DNA from: Zarea fungicola
Taxonomy: Eukaryota > Ascomycota > Sordariomycetes > Hypocreales > Cordycipitaceae
Length of the DNA: 64,000 bases
NCBI GenBank assembly: GCA_900169235.1
Contig: FWCC01000124.1
Location: 1-64,000 of the forward strand
Direction: 5' to 3'
Both the position numbers and the translations under genes were made by a program. Each line of letters begins with the position of its first letter. Within the stretch, counting starts at the first letter, position 1. The notes beneath the pieces are model-generated. The model was not told where the DNA came from. It ran no database searches and was given only the letters and a program-made list of their open reading frames with translations. Positions 15,899 through 29,147 of the stretch are shown here, piece after piece.

Positions 15899-17097
15899 AC
15901 GCAGTATGGCTGATTTGAGGATACACAAAATAAAAAGGATATTTTTGTTCTAATTTTTTTTTTCGCATGTACGAGTTTATTCTATTGGAGCGGCTGGCAA
16001 GAAGCAGCAGTTGGGCTTGCTACAAAAAGAGGCTTGTGGTAGTTTACAGACTGCATGCGAACATGTCTTTTCGGTTTCGCCTTTTTCTCTTTTTTTTTTT
16101 TTTTTTGGCTGGCGTTTTTATGGGAGAGGAAGAGGACATTACAGAAACACTAGTAGGGTAGAATCTCAGACGTAGATGAAAAGGGAAAGCCCAGGTTATA
16201 TACGATGCGCTGTCCTAAGTCCTAAGTGGTTACCAAAATGTCGTCTCGTGCCACCTTGACCAAAACTAGACAACGCACAAAAGGTAACACCCAGCACACA
16301 AGACCCTTGGCGTCTGCAAGCCACAAACAGGCGCGAAATGACCACGACTTGGCAAGTTGCCCTTGCAGAACGAATCACATGCCCAAAAATTACATTACAG
16401 TAACGAAGAGAGCGGTCATGACTTTTAAAGAAGAAAAGGATGCACTTTGTCATTTCGAATGGATATCATAAATAAAAGCTACTCATTCATGGTACACGTC
16501 GCAGAAGAAGAAAAAAAAGACAAGATGGTACACATCTCCTTTTCTTTTTCTTCTCGTCATCCCGACTGATTTCAATAAATCCAAACTTGCTTTCCAATCA
16601 ATCACGGCCGCAAAGCCAACAGTTTTGTAGTTTCCCCAATCTAAGACCAAAACCCCGTAAAGGAATAGTATTCAACAATTCAAACAGTATATTGCTTTCT
16701 TTCCTCCTTCCTCTTGACAGCTTATATGGTGAGTCAAATGCTCGGTCTCATTCAGCAAAATGAGTAACAAAAAAAGACATTATGTATAAGCAAAATGAGT
16801 GCAGTGGCCACTGCCCGCTAGATTCCACTAGATCATGAGCGATGGAAAGTAGCATGGGACAGGCCAGCAGTGTATAGGAATGATATAAACAAAATGGCAC
16901 ATTTGTTTCATCTGGTTGCGCATTGTAGCAACAACCGTTTCACACACCGTCACGACGGTGGTTCAAAAACAAAAGGTTTGCCCAAAATGAGCGCCAAACT
17001 CCGGGATATATGTAGCTGTTGTATACACGACAGCATATGATGCAGTTCGTCGACAACGTGATATGACAAAGAGACGAAAGATATATAAAAAGAGTAG
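15899..17097. other. Convergent spacer, 1.2 kb
   Basis: It lies between the stop codons of RVB2 (+) and the bHLH gene (-). It contains homopolymer T and A tracts and presumably two 3' UTRs. No coding region is supported. Confidence 0.6.
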
Positions 17098-18584
17098 TTA
17101 TGAGGAAGGGATTTCTTGGCCCATTGCTTTGAGCTGTGTGGCAAGAATGTCGTTGCCTTGGAGGAGCTCTTCAAGCCACTCGGCGGCCATGGTGAGCATT
17201 GTGCTCTTGCTGAATCCGCCGCCCTTGAGCCCGGGGACAAGCTCGCAGAGGTCATCGAAGCCCTCCTTGATGAGGGTACGGCGTTTTTGTTCACTGCGAA
17301 TGTGATTCTCTCTCTTTTGCGACTCGGTGAGATTCTCTCGGGGGCCCTTGTTGACGCCAGACTTGCGGCGTCGAGAGCCCGACTCAGCAGGAGGTGACGG
17401 TATACCGCTGCCTTGGGGACTCTTGGATAGTTTGATACCCACTTTTGAATCCTCCTCTTCCTCCTCTTCAACAACGCCTTTTTGAAGCTTGCTCTTGCGA
17501 CGCTTTCGAGGGGGAGCATCAGCATCGTCGGGTTGTGTCAGCTGCTGGGATTCGACAGACGGGCTACCACTTCTCGTATTGACACCACTGTTGCTCGGCT
17601 CAAGGCAGCCGAGGATCTCAATCTGGACCTTTTGATGGACGTCGGCAGTTTCTTTGTTTGGTGACGGCACATAGCCTTGGACAGGGCCAAAGTTGGCATC
17701 AGAGCCCCAATGCAGCTCGTTCACTTGTGCCTTTCTGGGGCCGTTCTGGGGCTCATTGGACCCAAACATCCACTCGGTGAAGGTGTTATTGTGTGCTTCA
17801 TGTTCCAGATCGCGTTGACTCTCTTCCTTGAATTCGTCCATTGGCTGGTGGCGAAGGTGGCCAATTGGAGGCCCAAGAGGCCGTCGGGCAGCACCAGGTG
17901 AAGGTTCCTTTCCCTTGCCGTTGGAGCGGGGGCTGGATCCATTTTGGAGAAGAGTAGCGGCGGCGGTTAGGACGTCGTCTGAGTGATGCTGGTGATGCTG
18001 AGGGTGGTGATGATGGTGATTCTGTTGATGATGGTAGACTTGGCGGTGTTGAGCTTGTGGCTGGGACGGCTGCGGTGGGAGCTGGGCAATGGGCGCGGAG
18101 GGAGGGCGCATGAGCTGCGCCTCGGAAATGATGCCTCCGCTGAAGTCAATTTGGTCGCCCATAAAAGCATCTGAACCCGGTACGGTTGATGCTTGCGGGC
18201 CAAAGGATGTCGCGGTACCCATGAACTGCGGGGGAAGATCGAACCAGGCGTCGCTGAAGTTCAAGCCCTCGCCGAATGAAGGCATGTTATATTGATTGGC
18301 GTTTATGTCTTCAAAGAAGGAGCTGAGAAGCTTGTTATCCAAATCGGAGAGGAGTGGTGCGCCGGCCGGGTTCGGGGCGTCGAGAAGGCCATCTTGGTGG
18401 TCATCCATGCTATTATCTGGGAGAGTGACTCTGTGTAAGTTTGGGAGCTTGCCGAGGCAGGGTTGCGCAAAGCTCGCGAGCAAGCAGATCTGTATAGGTT
18501 CTGGAAAATGCCAAAGGCGTGTGCAGGGAGATACTTACATCCAAACGGTAGAAAGGGATCTGAATCGGGCTGTGAGGAACCCAT
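17098..18584 (-). CDS. bHLH transcription factor (fungal INO4-like/GlcD-gamma-annotated type)
   Basis: This is a nuclear sequence-specific transcription factor with a C-terminal basic helix-loop-helix. I join a 46-nt first exon (18584-18539, MGSSQPDSDPFLPFG) to 18416-17098 through an intron with donor GTAAGT and acceptor TCCCAG. The product is 454 residues, and the split codon becomes Tyr. The alternative is to start at Met 18408 without the first exon. The bHLH spans about residues 380-440: basic region ENHIRSEQKRR with the E-box contact residues His, Glu and Arg, then loop VPGLKGGGFSKS and helix 2 TMLTMAAEWLEELL. N-terminal to it are a His/Gln run (HHHHHPQHHQHH), an acidic patch and two nuclear-signal-like basic runs (PPRKRRKSK; SRRRKS). 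The loop and helix 2 strongly resemble the conserved Pezizomycotina family often labelled HLH transcription factor (GlcD gamma). Targets are unknown. The 6.8-kb spacer upstream suggests complex regulation. Confidence 0.9.
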
Positions 18585-18714
18585 CCTGGGAGGCTGCTGG
18601 ACGGCAAGCATGGATGCGGCTCGAGATGGTGATGGGAGAGAAAAGTGGATGTGACGGTGGCGGACCGTGGCAGCCAAATGAATACCGGGAAAGTGGCGGG
18701 CGGCAGCGGTTCAG

Positions 18715-18744
18715 TGGTGGTGGTGGTGGTGGTGGTGGTGGTGG
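18715..18744. repeat. (TGG)10 microsatellite
   Basis: Ten perfect TGG units lie 131-160 bases upstream of the bHLH start codon, within its leader or promoter (CCA repeat on the transcribed sense strand). A poly-T tract follows at about 18850-18867. Confidence 0.95.
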
Positions 18745-21700
18745 ACAGGCAATTTGCAGCAGCTGACCAAGGCGGGACGCTGGACTGGGCAGTTGGCTGG
18801 GCAGAGTCGCTGCTAGGAGGTTCGGGTTCCGGGGTACCTGCTCCTGCTGGTTTTTTTTTTTTTTTTTTGGTGGCGACCTGGGTGGGTTTTTTGCTTTTGT
18901 TTTAGTGGGCAAGCGCTATAGACGGAGCCTCTTGGTAGCGGAAACGGCGGGCAGTGTCTGGTTCGCAGTGTATTGTACGTAGTGGCGTGTAGCGGTGGTC
19001 GTCCACTGGTAGAAAGAAAAAAAAAAGCTTGTATTTCTCAGGTGAAAGATGGCGGTGTATTGGAAGGACAGACAGGCGTCGTCGGAGTCTGCGCAAAAAG
19101 GGCACAATATATTCAATATATTAGACGTGTAAGCAATGTAAGAAATTTAAAAAAGAATGCAAGTCAGAAAATCTGGGGTATATGGGACAGACGGTGTTGG
19201 ACAAGCCAAAGGCAGAGCGGGCAAGGGCTGGGTATTATAAAAGGGCAGCTGGGGGGGTGAGATGAGCATGGCGGCATGGATGGCTCCAAGCTTGGAGGGG
19301 TCAGACTATTTAGAAGCGAAAAGCTGGGGCGACCAAAGGCGGAGGAGGGAGTGGATATGTCTCTCAAAGAATATTTTGGAAAAATGGAAAATTATAACAT
19401 GGCCCATGGGCAGACGAAAAGTAAGAGTGTGCGAGGTCGACTTGAGCTAGGCAATTTAGATGCAGGATGCGGGTGAAGCGTGGGGATTGGAGATGGGGCA
19501 AGGATTTTGGCTTTCGAGGGGGGTGTAAGTGGGTTGCAGGTAGGGGTTGGTTAGTGGCGGTGGAGGTCCAGTGGAGGGGATTACCTATGATGATGATAAT
19601 GATGCAGGTGCAACCGGCTTGTCACAAACAAGGCCACAAGGTTTCCGAGTACGAACTCGGGACTTGGAAGCACCATAGTTGACCATTCCATTTCTTTTAT
19701 AATTTTCTTTTATTTATTTATTTTGCTTTGTTTACTCTGCTTTTTGTATAATCTAGATTATTGAGATTGCCATTTTCAGAGCCACTCGTCAAAGCAAGTA
19801 GACGCTCTTCAGGCTGCCCTCGGACGTCGCCTCAGCCTGCTGCTAGGTCAGGCAGGTACCAGGTGGGGTTCCCAAGGCAGCGGGGCAGCAAGCCACAGCA
19901 CAACATCTACAGGGGCAGAACGGAGCCGGAGTCTGTCGACAGCAGGCGGTGCTCCGTACTACAGCTTTACATACATCTACGCAGGTCTACAGGCATTCAC
20001 ATTGGTCAATGCCAACTAATTCTCTTCCCACTCAAGCGATTTTTTTTCGTGTCCGTCTTGGTCCTTGTAGCAATGACGATGGATCGTACGGTCCGAGATG
20101 TGGTGGGCTCTCTTTGTCAATTCCTCGGAGATGATTGGTTTATGCGCTAGCACAACGTTACCTGGCATTATGTTCTAATTAAGAAAAGCTGTTCATTTTG
20201 CAGCCTTTGCATCAGTCAACAATACGTCAAGTCCACACCAAAATACGGAAATTATCATTAAAGGTCATAAAAGAAAGCCATGCAGCAATGCAGAAGGCCT
20301 TACCTGCAGCTGCCGTTCATCCTGCAACATGTCTGTATGTGGGCTCGCTAGGCCTCTCCGAGCGCTGTGCTGAGTAGCGCCCCTCCTGGCACTGTTCAAC
20401 TGCCAAAATGGGAACTCTGAGACTGGCCAAAGGAACTGGCTGCGCAGGCGGCGTGCGCTCTGGCTTCTGCTTTGAGCATCATTTCCGGGCAAGGCTGTTA
20501 TGCGCGTGGAAATTAGCTCGATCAATCAACTGGATAAAAAAGGGAAAAAGGAGTGGCAAAGGAATGTGGAAATATCTACCGGATATTACAGGATGATTGC
20601 CACAGATGTTGATGAAATTAAATGTCCCCGTGTCACTAGGAAAGACAAGCCGTCGACCCGATTCCTTCTTCACCGTTCTCTAATTTACCCAAAAATTTAG
20701 TCCATACGCCAAACCATATCTACCGCAGCCCCTACAGTGTTAACAGTCGATCATAACCAAAGGCAACAGGGTAGTCCCAGTCAGCGTGATACCAATAGTG
20801 CGTTGCTAAGAAAAGAATTTCGCTTGTTTGAGCGCCAATTCACAGACCTCAAGGCTAAATATGAGCTAGAAGCCATCATAGAAGCCCTCCCCAAAAGGCA
20901 GGCTGATGCGAGACAGCTCCGTGCAAAGACGCTGTGCAAAATCCGTCCCACCAATGCCAGTGTCATCGTTTAAAGATTCATGGGATGGATCTTTTGTATC
21001 ATCTGTGGCTCTTTGTTCAGATTATGCCGCAGTTGTCAACATGTCCGAGAGCACTGGCCAACCTGCTACTACCAACCTGCAACAACAGGAAGTGTCTCTG
21101 CAACCCTAGGTGCTGCGGAACGCTGCATTCATGTTCCTTGGCCTTGATTTGTCTTGTCTCGCATTCTAACATGCACCGATTTTCTATTATTATCGTTACT
21201 TTAAATGAAGAACATGTCACGCACTGTTTCGCAAATCTTTCAGCCACCCGGAGAAAAGGAGCAAGAAAAGGCGTTCCACCTCCTTTTCATTCTCTCCCTT
21301 TCTCTTGTTCAACATGTCTTTTTTTCCCCAAATTTTTGGAGAGGGGGTGTATATACTGTGTGGCTTGTTCTTGATTCCAAGTCCTTGGCGTGTACCACCA
21401 GTATGTGGCTATCGGGGTTGAAATCTTGCGCCAAGTTTAAGGCCTGCCTGCCGAAAGACTCAGCCCTTGGGTCTTTGTGTGCGTGGTTCAACTCGCTTTG
21501 CTGGCTGTCAAAAGGTGCATATTCACATGCTTTTCTACTTCAGCCTCTTGCTCCTCGGCGGTCTGGCAGAGGCGCAAAATTGGGACACTAGTCCCAGTTC
21601 GGGATAACTCCCTTTTTCTGAACCCAAGCAACAAGACCGTTGCCCATGCCTCCACCAGCGTGCCATCGAATTGTTAACGGAGGCACATCTTCTCGACGTA

Positions 21701-24700
21701 CGTAAGTGTCACCGTGATGAGTGCCTCTTTATGTGTTCTTCTTTCTTGCCTATTTTGCGGCTAGGCTGCCCACAGCGCTCCCGACATGTCCCGGTGGTTG
21801 TTGACGATCAACAACCACAAATCTGGAGATATTTTGCCTTGCTCGTACGCTGGGGTAAAAAGTTTAATATTTACTCTGAAGGTCCGTTTCTGTCATTGAT
21901 ACCACGGACAGACGTATGAAGTAGTATTCGTGCTATGAATAATAGAAATGTTATATGATTTGCAGAGATACATTTTCGCTACCTACTCTTCTTGGCTCCT
22001 TTAGTTTGTTTTGGCTTGGGTGCTCCGAGGCAAGTCTATTTGGAACTGTTATAACTTCTGCCCATTATACATAGGGCCACCTGATGCCTACCTATATCAT
22101 AGCCTGGTGGCACGGGTTCTTCCACTTTGAGTCTTTGAATATACGTACACCCCTTTCGTCCGGTCAAGATGATTTCAATTAATAAAAAAAGAAAAGAAAC
22201 TTGGGGCTTAAAGCAGATCATTTTTTTTTTCCTCTTTCTGGTTCCTTGTGTGGCTTCGGCTCAGCCCTGAGCAGCCTGTCCTCCGTCTTGAGGCGCAATC
22301 GTGAAACACGTCGCATCAGAGCACCTCCTTTCCAATTCATAGTTACAGAATAACACTTCCTGCAGTTTTTTCTGGTAGTAGATTTAATTACAGTGGAAAA
22401 GCCTCGTTGATCCATTTTAAAATAGAAAACATTCTATTTTAGGCTCGTTATTTCCTACAAGCACATCAATCAAGCCCTCTCTCCTTCAAACTTGTATCCA
22501 TGCGGCACATCAGTCCGAGATACAAAATCTGCCTATGCATCTACTTCCATACTTTTCCTCTGGAGGGAGTGGATTTTGTTACAGGGACAACCAAATACAT
22601 CTCCCCCAGATTCAAAAGTTGAAGATTTCCCCTTCATTAGTCTCAACTTTGTCAAGAGCGTTGGCCCAAGCGCCAGGGGAGCTTCAAGGAAGTCAGTCGT
22701 TGGACCAGGGTTATATATGTCCCTCTACGGCGCAGTCTTTATTTCTCAATGCTTGGCTTGGCCTCTACATAACTAGTAGACCGAACTTAATCTTGGGGAC
22801 TAGTTAGCACCGAACTTGTCTGGGAGTCATGTCATGTGGCAATGGCGGCCTGCCTACTTTGCAGCCTCGTAGCCAGCTGCTGACTTGCTGCCCCAAGGAT
22901 ACTTACTATTCCATTGTCGGCAGTGCTGACCAGCCATTTCTTTTCACAAAATGTGGCGTTTATTCTAACCATGCAAGAGGCGAGTGACCTCGAAATGGAT
23001 AGATGCCGGGACATGTCAGCGACAGCCGGATCAATGGGAGTCATCCCTGTACATACAGTAATTGCCAGGTTCAGTTGAGTAAGCCAAGCTTTATTACGAA
23101 GTAAAAAGCAGCAATTTTAATCTAAATCGTGCTTGGCAAAAATCTAGAGTGACTTGTCCGAGTTCCAATTCGTAGGTGTCTGTCGTCGCCCGCCGCGACC
23201 AGTGTCAGTGTCGTTTGGCACCGCTTGGCCAGGACGGTGGTACTTTTGTAGAGACAGAAACAGTTGGACAAAGGTTGTAAGGAAGGAGGCTCTGTTACAG
23301 CTATCGGAGGTTGCTACTGCATTTGACAAGCCATTTACTGGAATTCCCCGTTCATCCGGCCCAGATCGGCCGAATATTGGGTATTCCAGTGAAGGTGCCG
23401 CCGATATTACAGGGCTGTTCTGGGCGTGGGCATAACTTAGTGCAACACAATGTATGTCGGTATATGCAACCCCGAGACAGGCTGTGTCTGTGTCACGGGG
23501 GTGTGTAGGTGCGCAGAAATCTCGCATTAATACCGAAAATACAGCAGAAAGCGTTATTGCGCTAACAACTCCACGGGATGGTACTCTGCGAGTGTGGTCG
23601 AGGATCTGGCTTCGCTGATGTGTCAATTGTTGGTTAGTGGATCGGCCAGGAACCCGAGACGGCTGGGTGTCAACGGAGGGCCAGTCCCTGTCTGGCAAGA
23701 CTCCCGCAGGTGGCGTGGGTGTTGGTAGCGGAGAGTTCCGTAGGACCGACAAGCATGGAGTTTACTTCTTTGTCTTGTTGTTCTTGGTCTTGGTCTTGTG
23801 CTTTTAAGAGGCTATTATGCCGCCAGCGTGTGATGCTACACTGAAGGGTACAGATGTCTCTAGCAGTGGGGTGGTGAGACTGTAAGACTGGTGAGGTCTG
23901 TAGTGGCATCGTTATGTTCATCCCCCCGCGACGGCCTACGGAAAATAAAACTTGGTCCCTGTGTCATCATGCGTGCCGCTTGGATTGTTACGCATCGAAT
24001 GAACTGCATCAAGCCTTCGGGGCTGCCGGCTGAGGGTGGTCCGCATGAAGAGTAATCTTGAAGAGGGGGTTGAGGCCTTTTGCTAGATTTGGATGATGTA
24101 ATTTCTTCATGATCAAAGTTGTGTACCGTCTTGGAAATTGGACAGCACCGGCTTGACAGTTTTAAACGGTTTGGTGTTGACGTTGACTGTGGGCATTTTA
24201 GTAGCCTCTGGTTGGGGACTGTCACATGCAATTCGGTCGACGCTTGTGCCTGGCCTTGATTCCCCAGGTCTGGTCTGGTGCAAGCAAGCCACATGGAAAG
24301 CTACGACAGGCTTGGAACTAAATTGCTCTCGTAACCCAACTGGACAACGCACTGAAATGCGTACCACTGCAAATCCACTGCAGTCCAGACCATCAAAGGT
24401 GCCCACAGCTGCACCAACAACCACCATTCCCAGCTCTGGAAGCTCCCTGGCTTTCCCCAGAGTTCCCAGAACAACTATCTATTATACCCCACTGGTATTC
24501 AACCACCGAGGTTAACTTGCTCGCTCTGAAATGGTTGGAAGATAAAAAATTGGAAATTTAAAATAAAAAATAAAAAATCGTAAAACAGCAATTGCACTTG
24601 CAGAGACTCTTACCTCGCAACTCTCTCATCTTGCCCTCGGTGTCGCCTACCGAATAACTTACAGCCCTCCCACTCGGCACTCGGCATACATACATTACGC

Positions 24701-25162
24701 TACATCTGCCGCCCTATTGGGCTAAGCCACTGCCGCCACGACAACCTCCTTTGCCAGACACGCGACAAACAGTACAGCCATCTTCTCCTTTCATCCCGTA
24801 ACAAGGCATCACAGCCGGCGCTGCCATCAAAGGCGCTGCAGACATCATCTCCACCTCTGCTTCTCTTTGTCTTTTCTGCCTAGCTCCAGGAAAGACAAGG
24901 CAAAGAAAGTCTCTCTCAAATCTGCAACCCGGCTTGCAGCAGCCTCAAATCGCTCTCTCCTTTCTGCCCACTACGGCAACACTGCACCTCGCCTGCGCCG
25001 CAAAGCAGCCGTACGGGCCGCTAAGAGGCCTGTGTAAGCCTTTTACGCACTCACCATCTCAGACAGCTTCACCGAGAAGACGCCGCGGAAGAAATATCGC
25101 CTTGGAGCATTGAATTATTCCACATGTAACCTTGCATCAAGGAATTTTTATTTATTTATTTT

Positions 25163-25181
25163 TCTCTCTCTCTCTCTCTCT
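25163..25181. repeat. (CT)n microsatellite in the TMEM135-like gene leader
   Basis: About nine CT units follow a TTTA-rich patch, some 200 bases before the start codon at 25380. Such pyrimidine runs are common in fungal promoters and leaders. Confidence 0.9.
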
Positions 25182-25379
25182 TATTGTTGCCGTTGCAATT
25201 CGGTTTCTTGGCTGCCAACGCCCGGGCCACGAAACACGACGAATTTCCAGTCTCATACCACGGATCCAATTGATGCATCGTTGCACTCGCCGCTCTTAGT
25301 GACCTAACCTGGCCTTTTTTTTTTTTCTAAAAAAAACATATTCATTTTGGACACGCCACATCAATATAGGTTTTCCCCA

Positions 25380-27186
25380 ATGTCGCAGCTCGGCACCCGC
25401 TCCCGCAATGCGGCCGCCGCGCGATCTGCCGCATCCTTCGCCGTGCCCCCGGCCCTCCGCCCCGTTCTCCGGGCATACGCCCTGGGATATGCCTCCGCCG
25501 TCGCCCCTCGCCTTTTGACCCTCGCCGTCCAACACATCCTCAAACTGCGCCGAAATTCTAGCAATCTATTACCCGCTGACCCTGAGGATGAGCCGACCTT
25601 GCTCGCTGGCGTTCGCCATATCCTCCGCTCCGGCTTTGACCCCAGGCGCTTCCCTACATTTTGCGCTGTCTTGGTCGCCGGCACTTCATTATTACATGTA
25701 CGTATCAGTTTTACCCAACACGATGGGCAATTGCTGTCATTCAACCCTTCACCATGCATCACTATGCATCACTATGCACCGAGGCCGCTCAGTCATGTGT
25801 GTGGACATTTAATTGCAATAATCACTAACACAAATCCCTGCAACTGTAGAAACCTCTTGATAAAGTCATTGCCAGTCTTGGCTCCAGACTAAGCCTGAGT
25901 GAGACTGCAAGACTAAGGTACCTCTCGATCGTTTGTCCATCGTTTCATACAAACGCCTGTTTAACTCTTTTATTCTGCTAGGTTGGCTCGCTTCCTGTGC
26001 AGCTTCCTCGCCGGCTGGTTCGGCCTCAAACTCCTGCACACCAAGGGCACCGCACCCCGACGCCACTCCACGGCCAGGCGGACAAAACGTGAAGAAGAGA
26101 TTCGCACCAAGAGAATGGCAGGTCGCACCATTGACCTCACGCTTTTTGCCGTCACCCGCGCAGCTGACGTTATTGTCGGCGAGCTCTGGTCACAACGCCG
26201 CTCCCGGCGACAAGCCGCCCAAAAATGGACAAAGGTAAGTAAAGAAACCCCCCCTCCCAGCAGTTTCTTGCTGTCTTGCCACATCAATCCCGCAGAATTA
26301 TTATACTAATAAGAACAAACTTCGTTCTTGCTAGGCTGAGTCTTTCATCCAATTCATGGCCGATCCCCTCGTCTTCGTCTCCTCCTGTGCCTTCATCATG
26401 TGGTCCTGGTTCTACCATCCGGACAATCTTCCCCGCGGCTACCAGAAATGGATCACATCGGCTGCTCAAGTCGACACCCGCCTCATCGAGGCTCTCCGCC
26501 GCTTCCACTTTGGCGCCCTCGTCTACGGCAAAGAAACCGGCCAGGCGGGGCTCATTGGCGACATGTGCGACCACTACGGCCTGCCCCGCGCCTGGGGCGA
26601 CCCGACGCGCACCGTCCCCTTGCCGTGCGAGATTGTGCACATGGGATGCGGCCCGTCCTGCGAGTACCACGCCGTCAGCCGCTTCGCACGCTCCTGGAAG
26701 TGGTCCATGTACACCTACCTGCCCCTGGCCCTGGCCCTGCAGCTGCGCAAGTCGCCCCGCAACCACCAGAGCGTCCTCCGCGCCGTCTCCTCGGCCTCTC
26801 GCTCCTCGGCGTTCCTCGCCACGTACATTACGCTCTTCTACTACGGCGTCTGTCTCGCGCGCAGCCGCGTGGGACCCGTGGTTGTGGGTACCGACGTCGC
26901 GGCCCGGCAGCAGCTGGATAGCGGCATCTGCGTGGGTACGGGCTGCTTCCTGTGCGGCTGGAGCGTGCTCATCGAGACGGTGAGCCGGCGCAAGGACATG
27001 GGTCTGTTTGTGGCGCCCCGGGCTCTGAGCACGCTTGTGCCGCGGCAGTACCCCAAGGAGAAGCAGTGGCGCGAGACGCTTGCGTTTGCGGCAAGCACGG
27101 CCGTGGTGTTTACGTGCGTGCTGGAGAACCCACGCCGTGTGCGGGGTGTTTTGGGCGGTGTCCTAGGATATGTGCTACGAGAGTAA
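25380..27186 (+). CDS. TMEM135/PXMP4-like integral membrane protein
   Basis: Four exons (25380-25697, 25850-25917, 25982-26234, 26335-27186) join in frame to 496 residues. I chose the ATG at 25380; the upstream in-frame codon at 25347 is TTG. The protein is largely hydrophobic, with several Gly/Ala-rich membrane spans, including FVSSCAFIMWSWFY, a YLPLALALQL segment and a C-terminal TGCFLCGWSVLIE. The central PCEIVHMGCGPSCEYHAVSRF segment matches the Cys-rich motif of the TMEM135 family, known in fungi as integral membrane protein 25D9-6 and distantly related to peroxisomal PMP24/PXMP4 and Tim17/22. TMEM135 proteins are linked to peroxisomes, mitochondria and lipid handling in animals. The fungal role and location are not established here. 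Intron 1 contains a duplicated CATCACTATG. The gene converges on GET2. Confidence 0.88.
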
Positions 27187-27539
27187 TGTGGATGAATCAG
27201 GGCAAATTGAAAGCATATAGATAAAATAGAGCATGGTAAGATGTTGTATCAACACGAAAGTAGATATCCCAAGGAATGGAGGCGCGCTTGGTTTTTTTTT
27301 TTTTTTCAAGAAAAAGAAATCTTGTAAGATATAGTCTATAAATAATTATGATAAGTAAGCCCCGTCGACTTCTCGACTTGATGTGCTACTCTAAGCTGTA
27401 AAGTATAGATCAAAGCACAAAAGGACATTTTGTTTGAGTGGGTTAAGCCTGATTCTATTTTGTTTATAAAAACAAAAGTATTATTTTATATTCTTTGTCT
27501 TAAGTCAAACTCCGAAAAGTCCTACCGCTCGATCTTCTT
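27187..27539. other. Convergent spacer between the TMEM135-like gene and GET2
   Basis: 353 A/T-rich bases with a poly-T tract near 27293. It presumably contains both 3' ends. Nothing else is seen. Confidence 0.6.
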
Positions 27540-28734
27540 TCACAGCTGCCCTTTCCACCACGCAACTACCCCCAGCACAAACGCGCAAAGTAGTATATCC
27601 GTTCTTACCGTCGTAAAGATTTGCCCATACCGCATCACGTTCATCACATAACCCCTCCACGGCGACGGCAGCTGACCTGCCATGGACCACACAAACCCTG
27701 GCGGCGGTGCACGGCCCTTATCCAAGAAGAATTTGGTCGTGAGCAGAACCGCTTCGGCCGTCGCAAACGCCCAGAAAAAGTTCTTCTTGGCCGTCTCCAG
27801 CGTCACAACGACATCTTCGTCTACCGAGGCACTCTCATAAAAGCCATTGTCCGCACTCTTGTCCCCGCTGGCCGAGGCCGTTTGGAACGCGAGCTCGCGC
27901 TGGATCTTGGTGCCGTTGAATGGCGTCGTGTAGACAATGTAGAGGCCCAGGCCGAGCGCGAGGAGGGCGTGGAGGATGCGCCAGAGGGTGTTGTACACGT
28001 CTGGCCCGGACGGCTGCTGCTGCTGGTTCGGCATCAGTCCAGCAAAGGGCGAGGCACCACCTCCCCCGGCGGCACCACCACCACCCATGCCTGGCATGCC
28101 GGGGAAGCCGCCGGCGCCGGCGCCGCCCATCATTTGCGACATCATCTTCATGAGGGGATCGTCCTCGCCGCCAGGCCCGCTACCGGGCCCGCCAGCGCCA
28201 CCGAGCATCATCTGCCGCAGCTGGTCCTCGGTCATATCTGCCGGCAGGCCTGGAAACCCGCCTGCGGCAGGGGAGGGCATAGCGCCGCCGGCCTGCGGCA
28301 TGCCCGCGAGCCTCGCCGCGGCCGGTGAGTAAAAGTGTTCCGAGATGTCAACCTCATCGGGGTCACCAGCAGCTGCTGTCTCCGTTGCTGTAGTCGGCTG
28401 TGGTGTGGATGCGGTTCCGGTGGTCGCAGTTGGTGCTTCTGGTGCAGCTTGGTCGTTGTCTAGAAGGTCCAGCCGCTGTCAGCCTTTTTTGTATGAGAAA
28501 AGAGGACGACGCACGCCAGAATATAGAGAATAACTCCCCAGGGGAATTGCAGTGGAGTAAAGGGGGAACGTCAAGCATACCTCCTACCACGCGACCGCCA
28601 ATGCCGGTAATCTTGTCGAGGCGTGAAGTGCCGCCGGCCCGGATCTTGGCTTCGCGGCGCTCCTTGCGCAAGCGAGCTTGTTCAGCAGCCCTCTGGGAGG
28701 ACGCATCGCTCGATGATGATACGCCTTCCGTCAT
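27540..28734 (-). CDS. GET2: GET complex subunit 2 (tail-anchored protein insertion receptor)
   Basis: With GET1, this protein forms the ER-membrane receptor that captures the GET3 ATPase carrying tail-anchored proteins. Two exons (28734-28581 and 28459-27540) give 357 residues; the 121-nt intron has donor GTATGC and acceptor TTCTAG. The N-terminus carries the GET3-binding basic motif RLRKERREAKI (residues about 23-33), followed by a Thr/Pro/Ala linker and a Gly/Met-rich disordered region with several GMP/GGG runs. Three C-terminal membrane spans follow: LHALLALGLGLYIVYTT, FFWAFATAEAVLLTTKFFL and DILLCAFVLGVVAWW. This layout (cytosolic charged N-terminus, three terminal spans) is diagnostic of GET2/CAML. 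The start is the ATG at 28734; an in-frame TTG lies six bases upstream. SEC31 follows in the same direction upstream, so the ER-entry and ER-exit genes are neighbours, though not an operon. Confidence 0.92.
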
Positions 28735-29147
28735 AGCCAAGGTTTTTTTTTATATGTGTGTCTGGCTGCTTTAACAGGACTGCCAAAGGATATGGCGCTG
28801 CGCTTTGGACGTGGACAGTGTCGGGCTGTCGTGTGGCGAACCAAACAGCTACGTACCAAAAAGTTAGAGTGGATCCGATACAGTGTAGCATGCTCAACGA
28901 CAACCCAACTTATTACGTGCCAACACTTTGACGGCGATGCAATCAACGCCGACGACTATATCGGTTTATGGATAATACGTATCGAATTTTATAGCGTATG
29001 GCAGCAGAAAAGTGGTAATTGGAACGGCTGATATTACTACTCCATCTAAAACACTAGGCGTTTACATCCCTCTACACCACCTTTTTTACTCGTCATCTAC
29101 ATATAATGCATCACTAATGGTTTCTAATCAAGTCACTGGTTTAATAT
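28735..29147. other. Spacer between SEC31 and GET2
   Basis: 413 bases serving as the promoter of GET2 and the 3' region of SEC31, both on the minus strand. No other feature is visible. Confidence 0.6.

Larger units (their letters stand above)
18585..25379. other. Gene-poor spacer, 6.8 kb
   Basis: This is the shared upstream region of the divergent bHLH (-) and TMEM135-like (+) genes. I find no open frame with a domain or coding bias. The longest (23144-23752, minus, 202 codons) lacks an ATG at its 5' end and has irregular composition. From about 24600 to 25379 the sequence becomes C/T-rich, like a long leader. Between 19700 and 24600 it is mixed, with A/T patches and no repeat family that I can name. 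Confidence 0.55.

Noticed and set aside
23144..23752. 202-codon minus-strand open frame
   Set aside because: It begins with a non-ATG codon, has no domain and shows even amino-acid use without coding bias.
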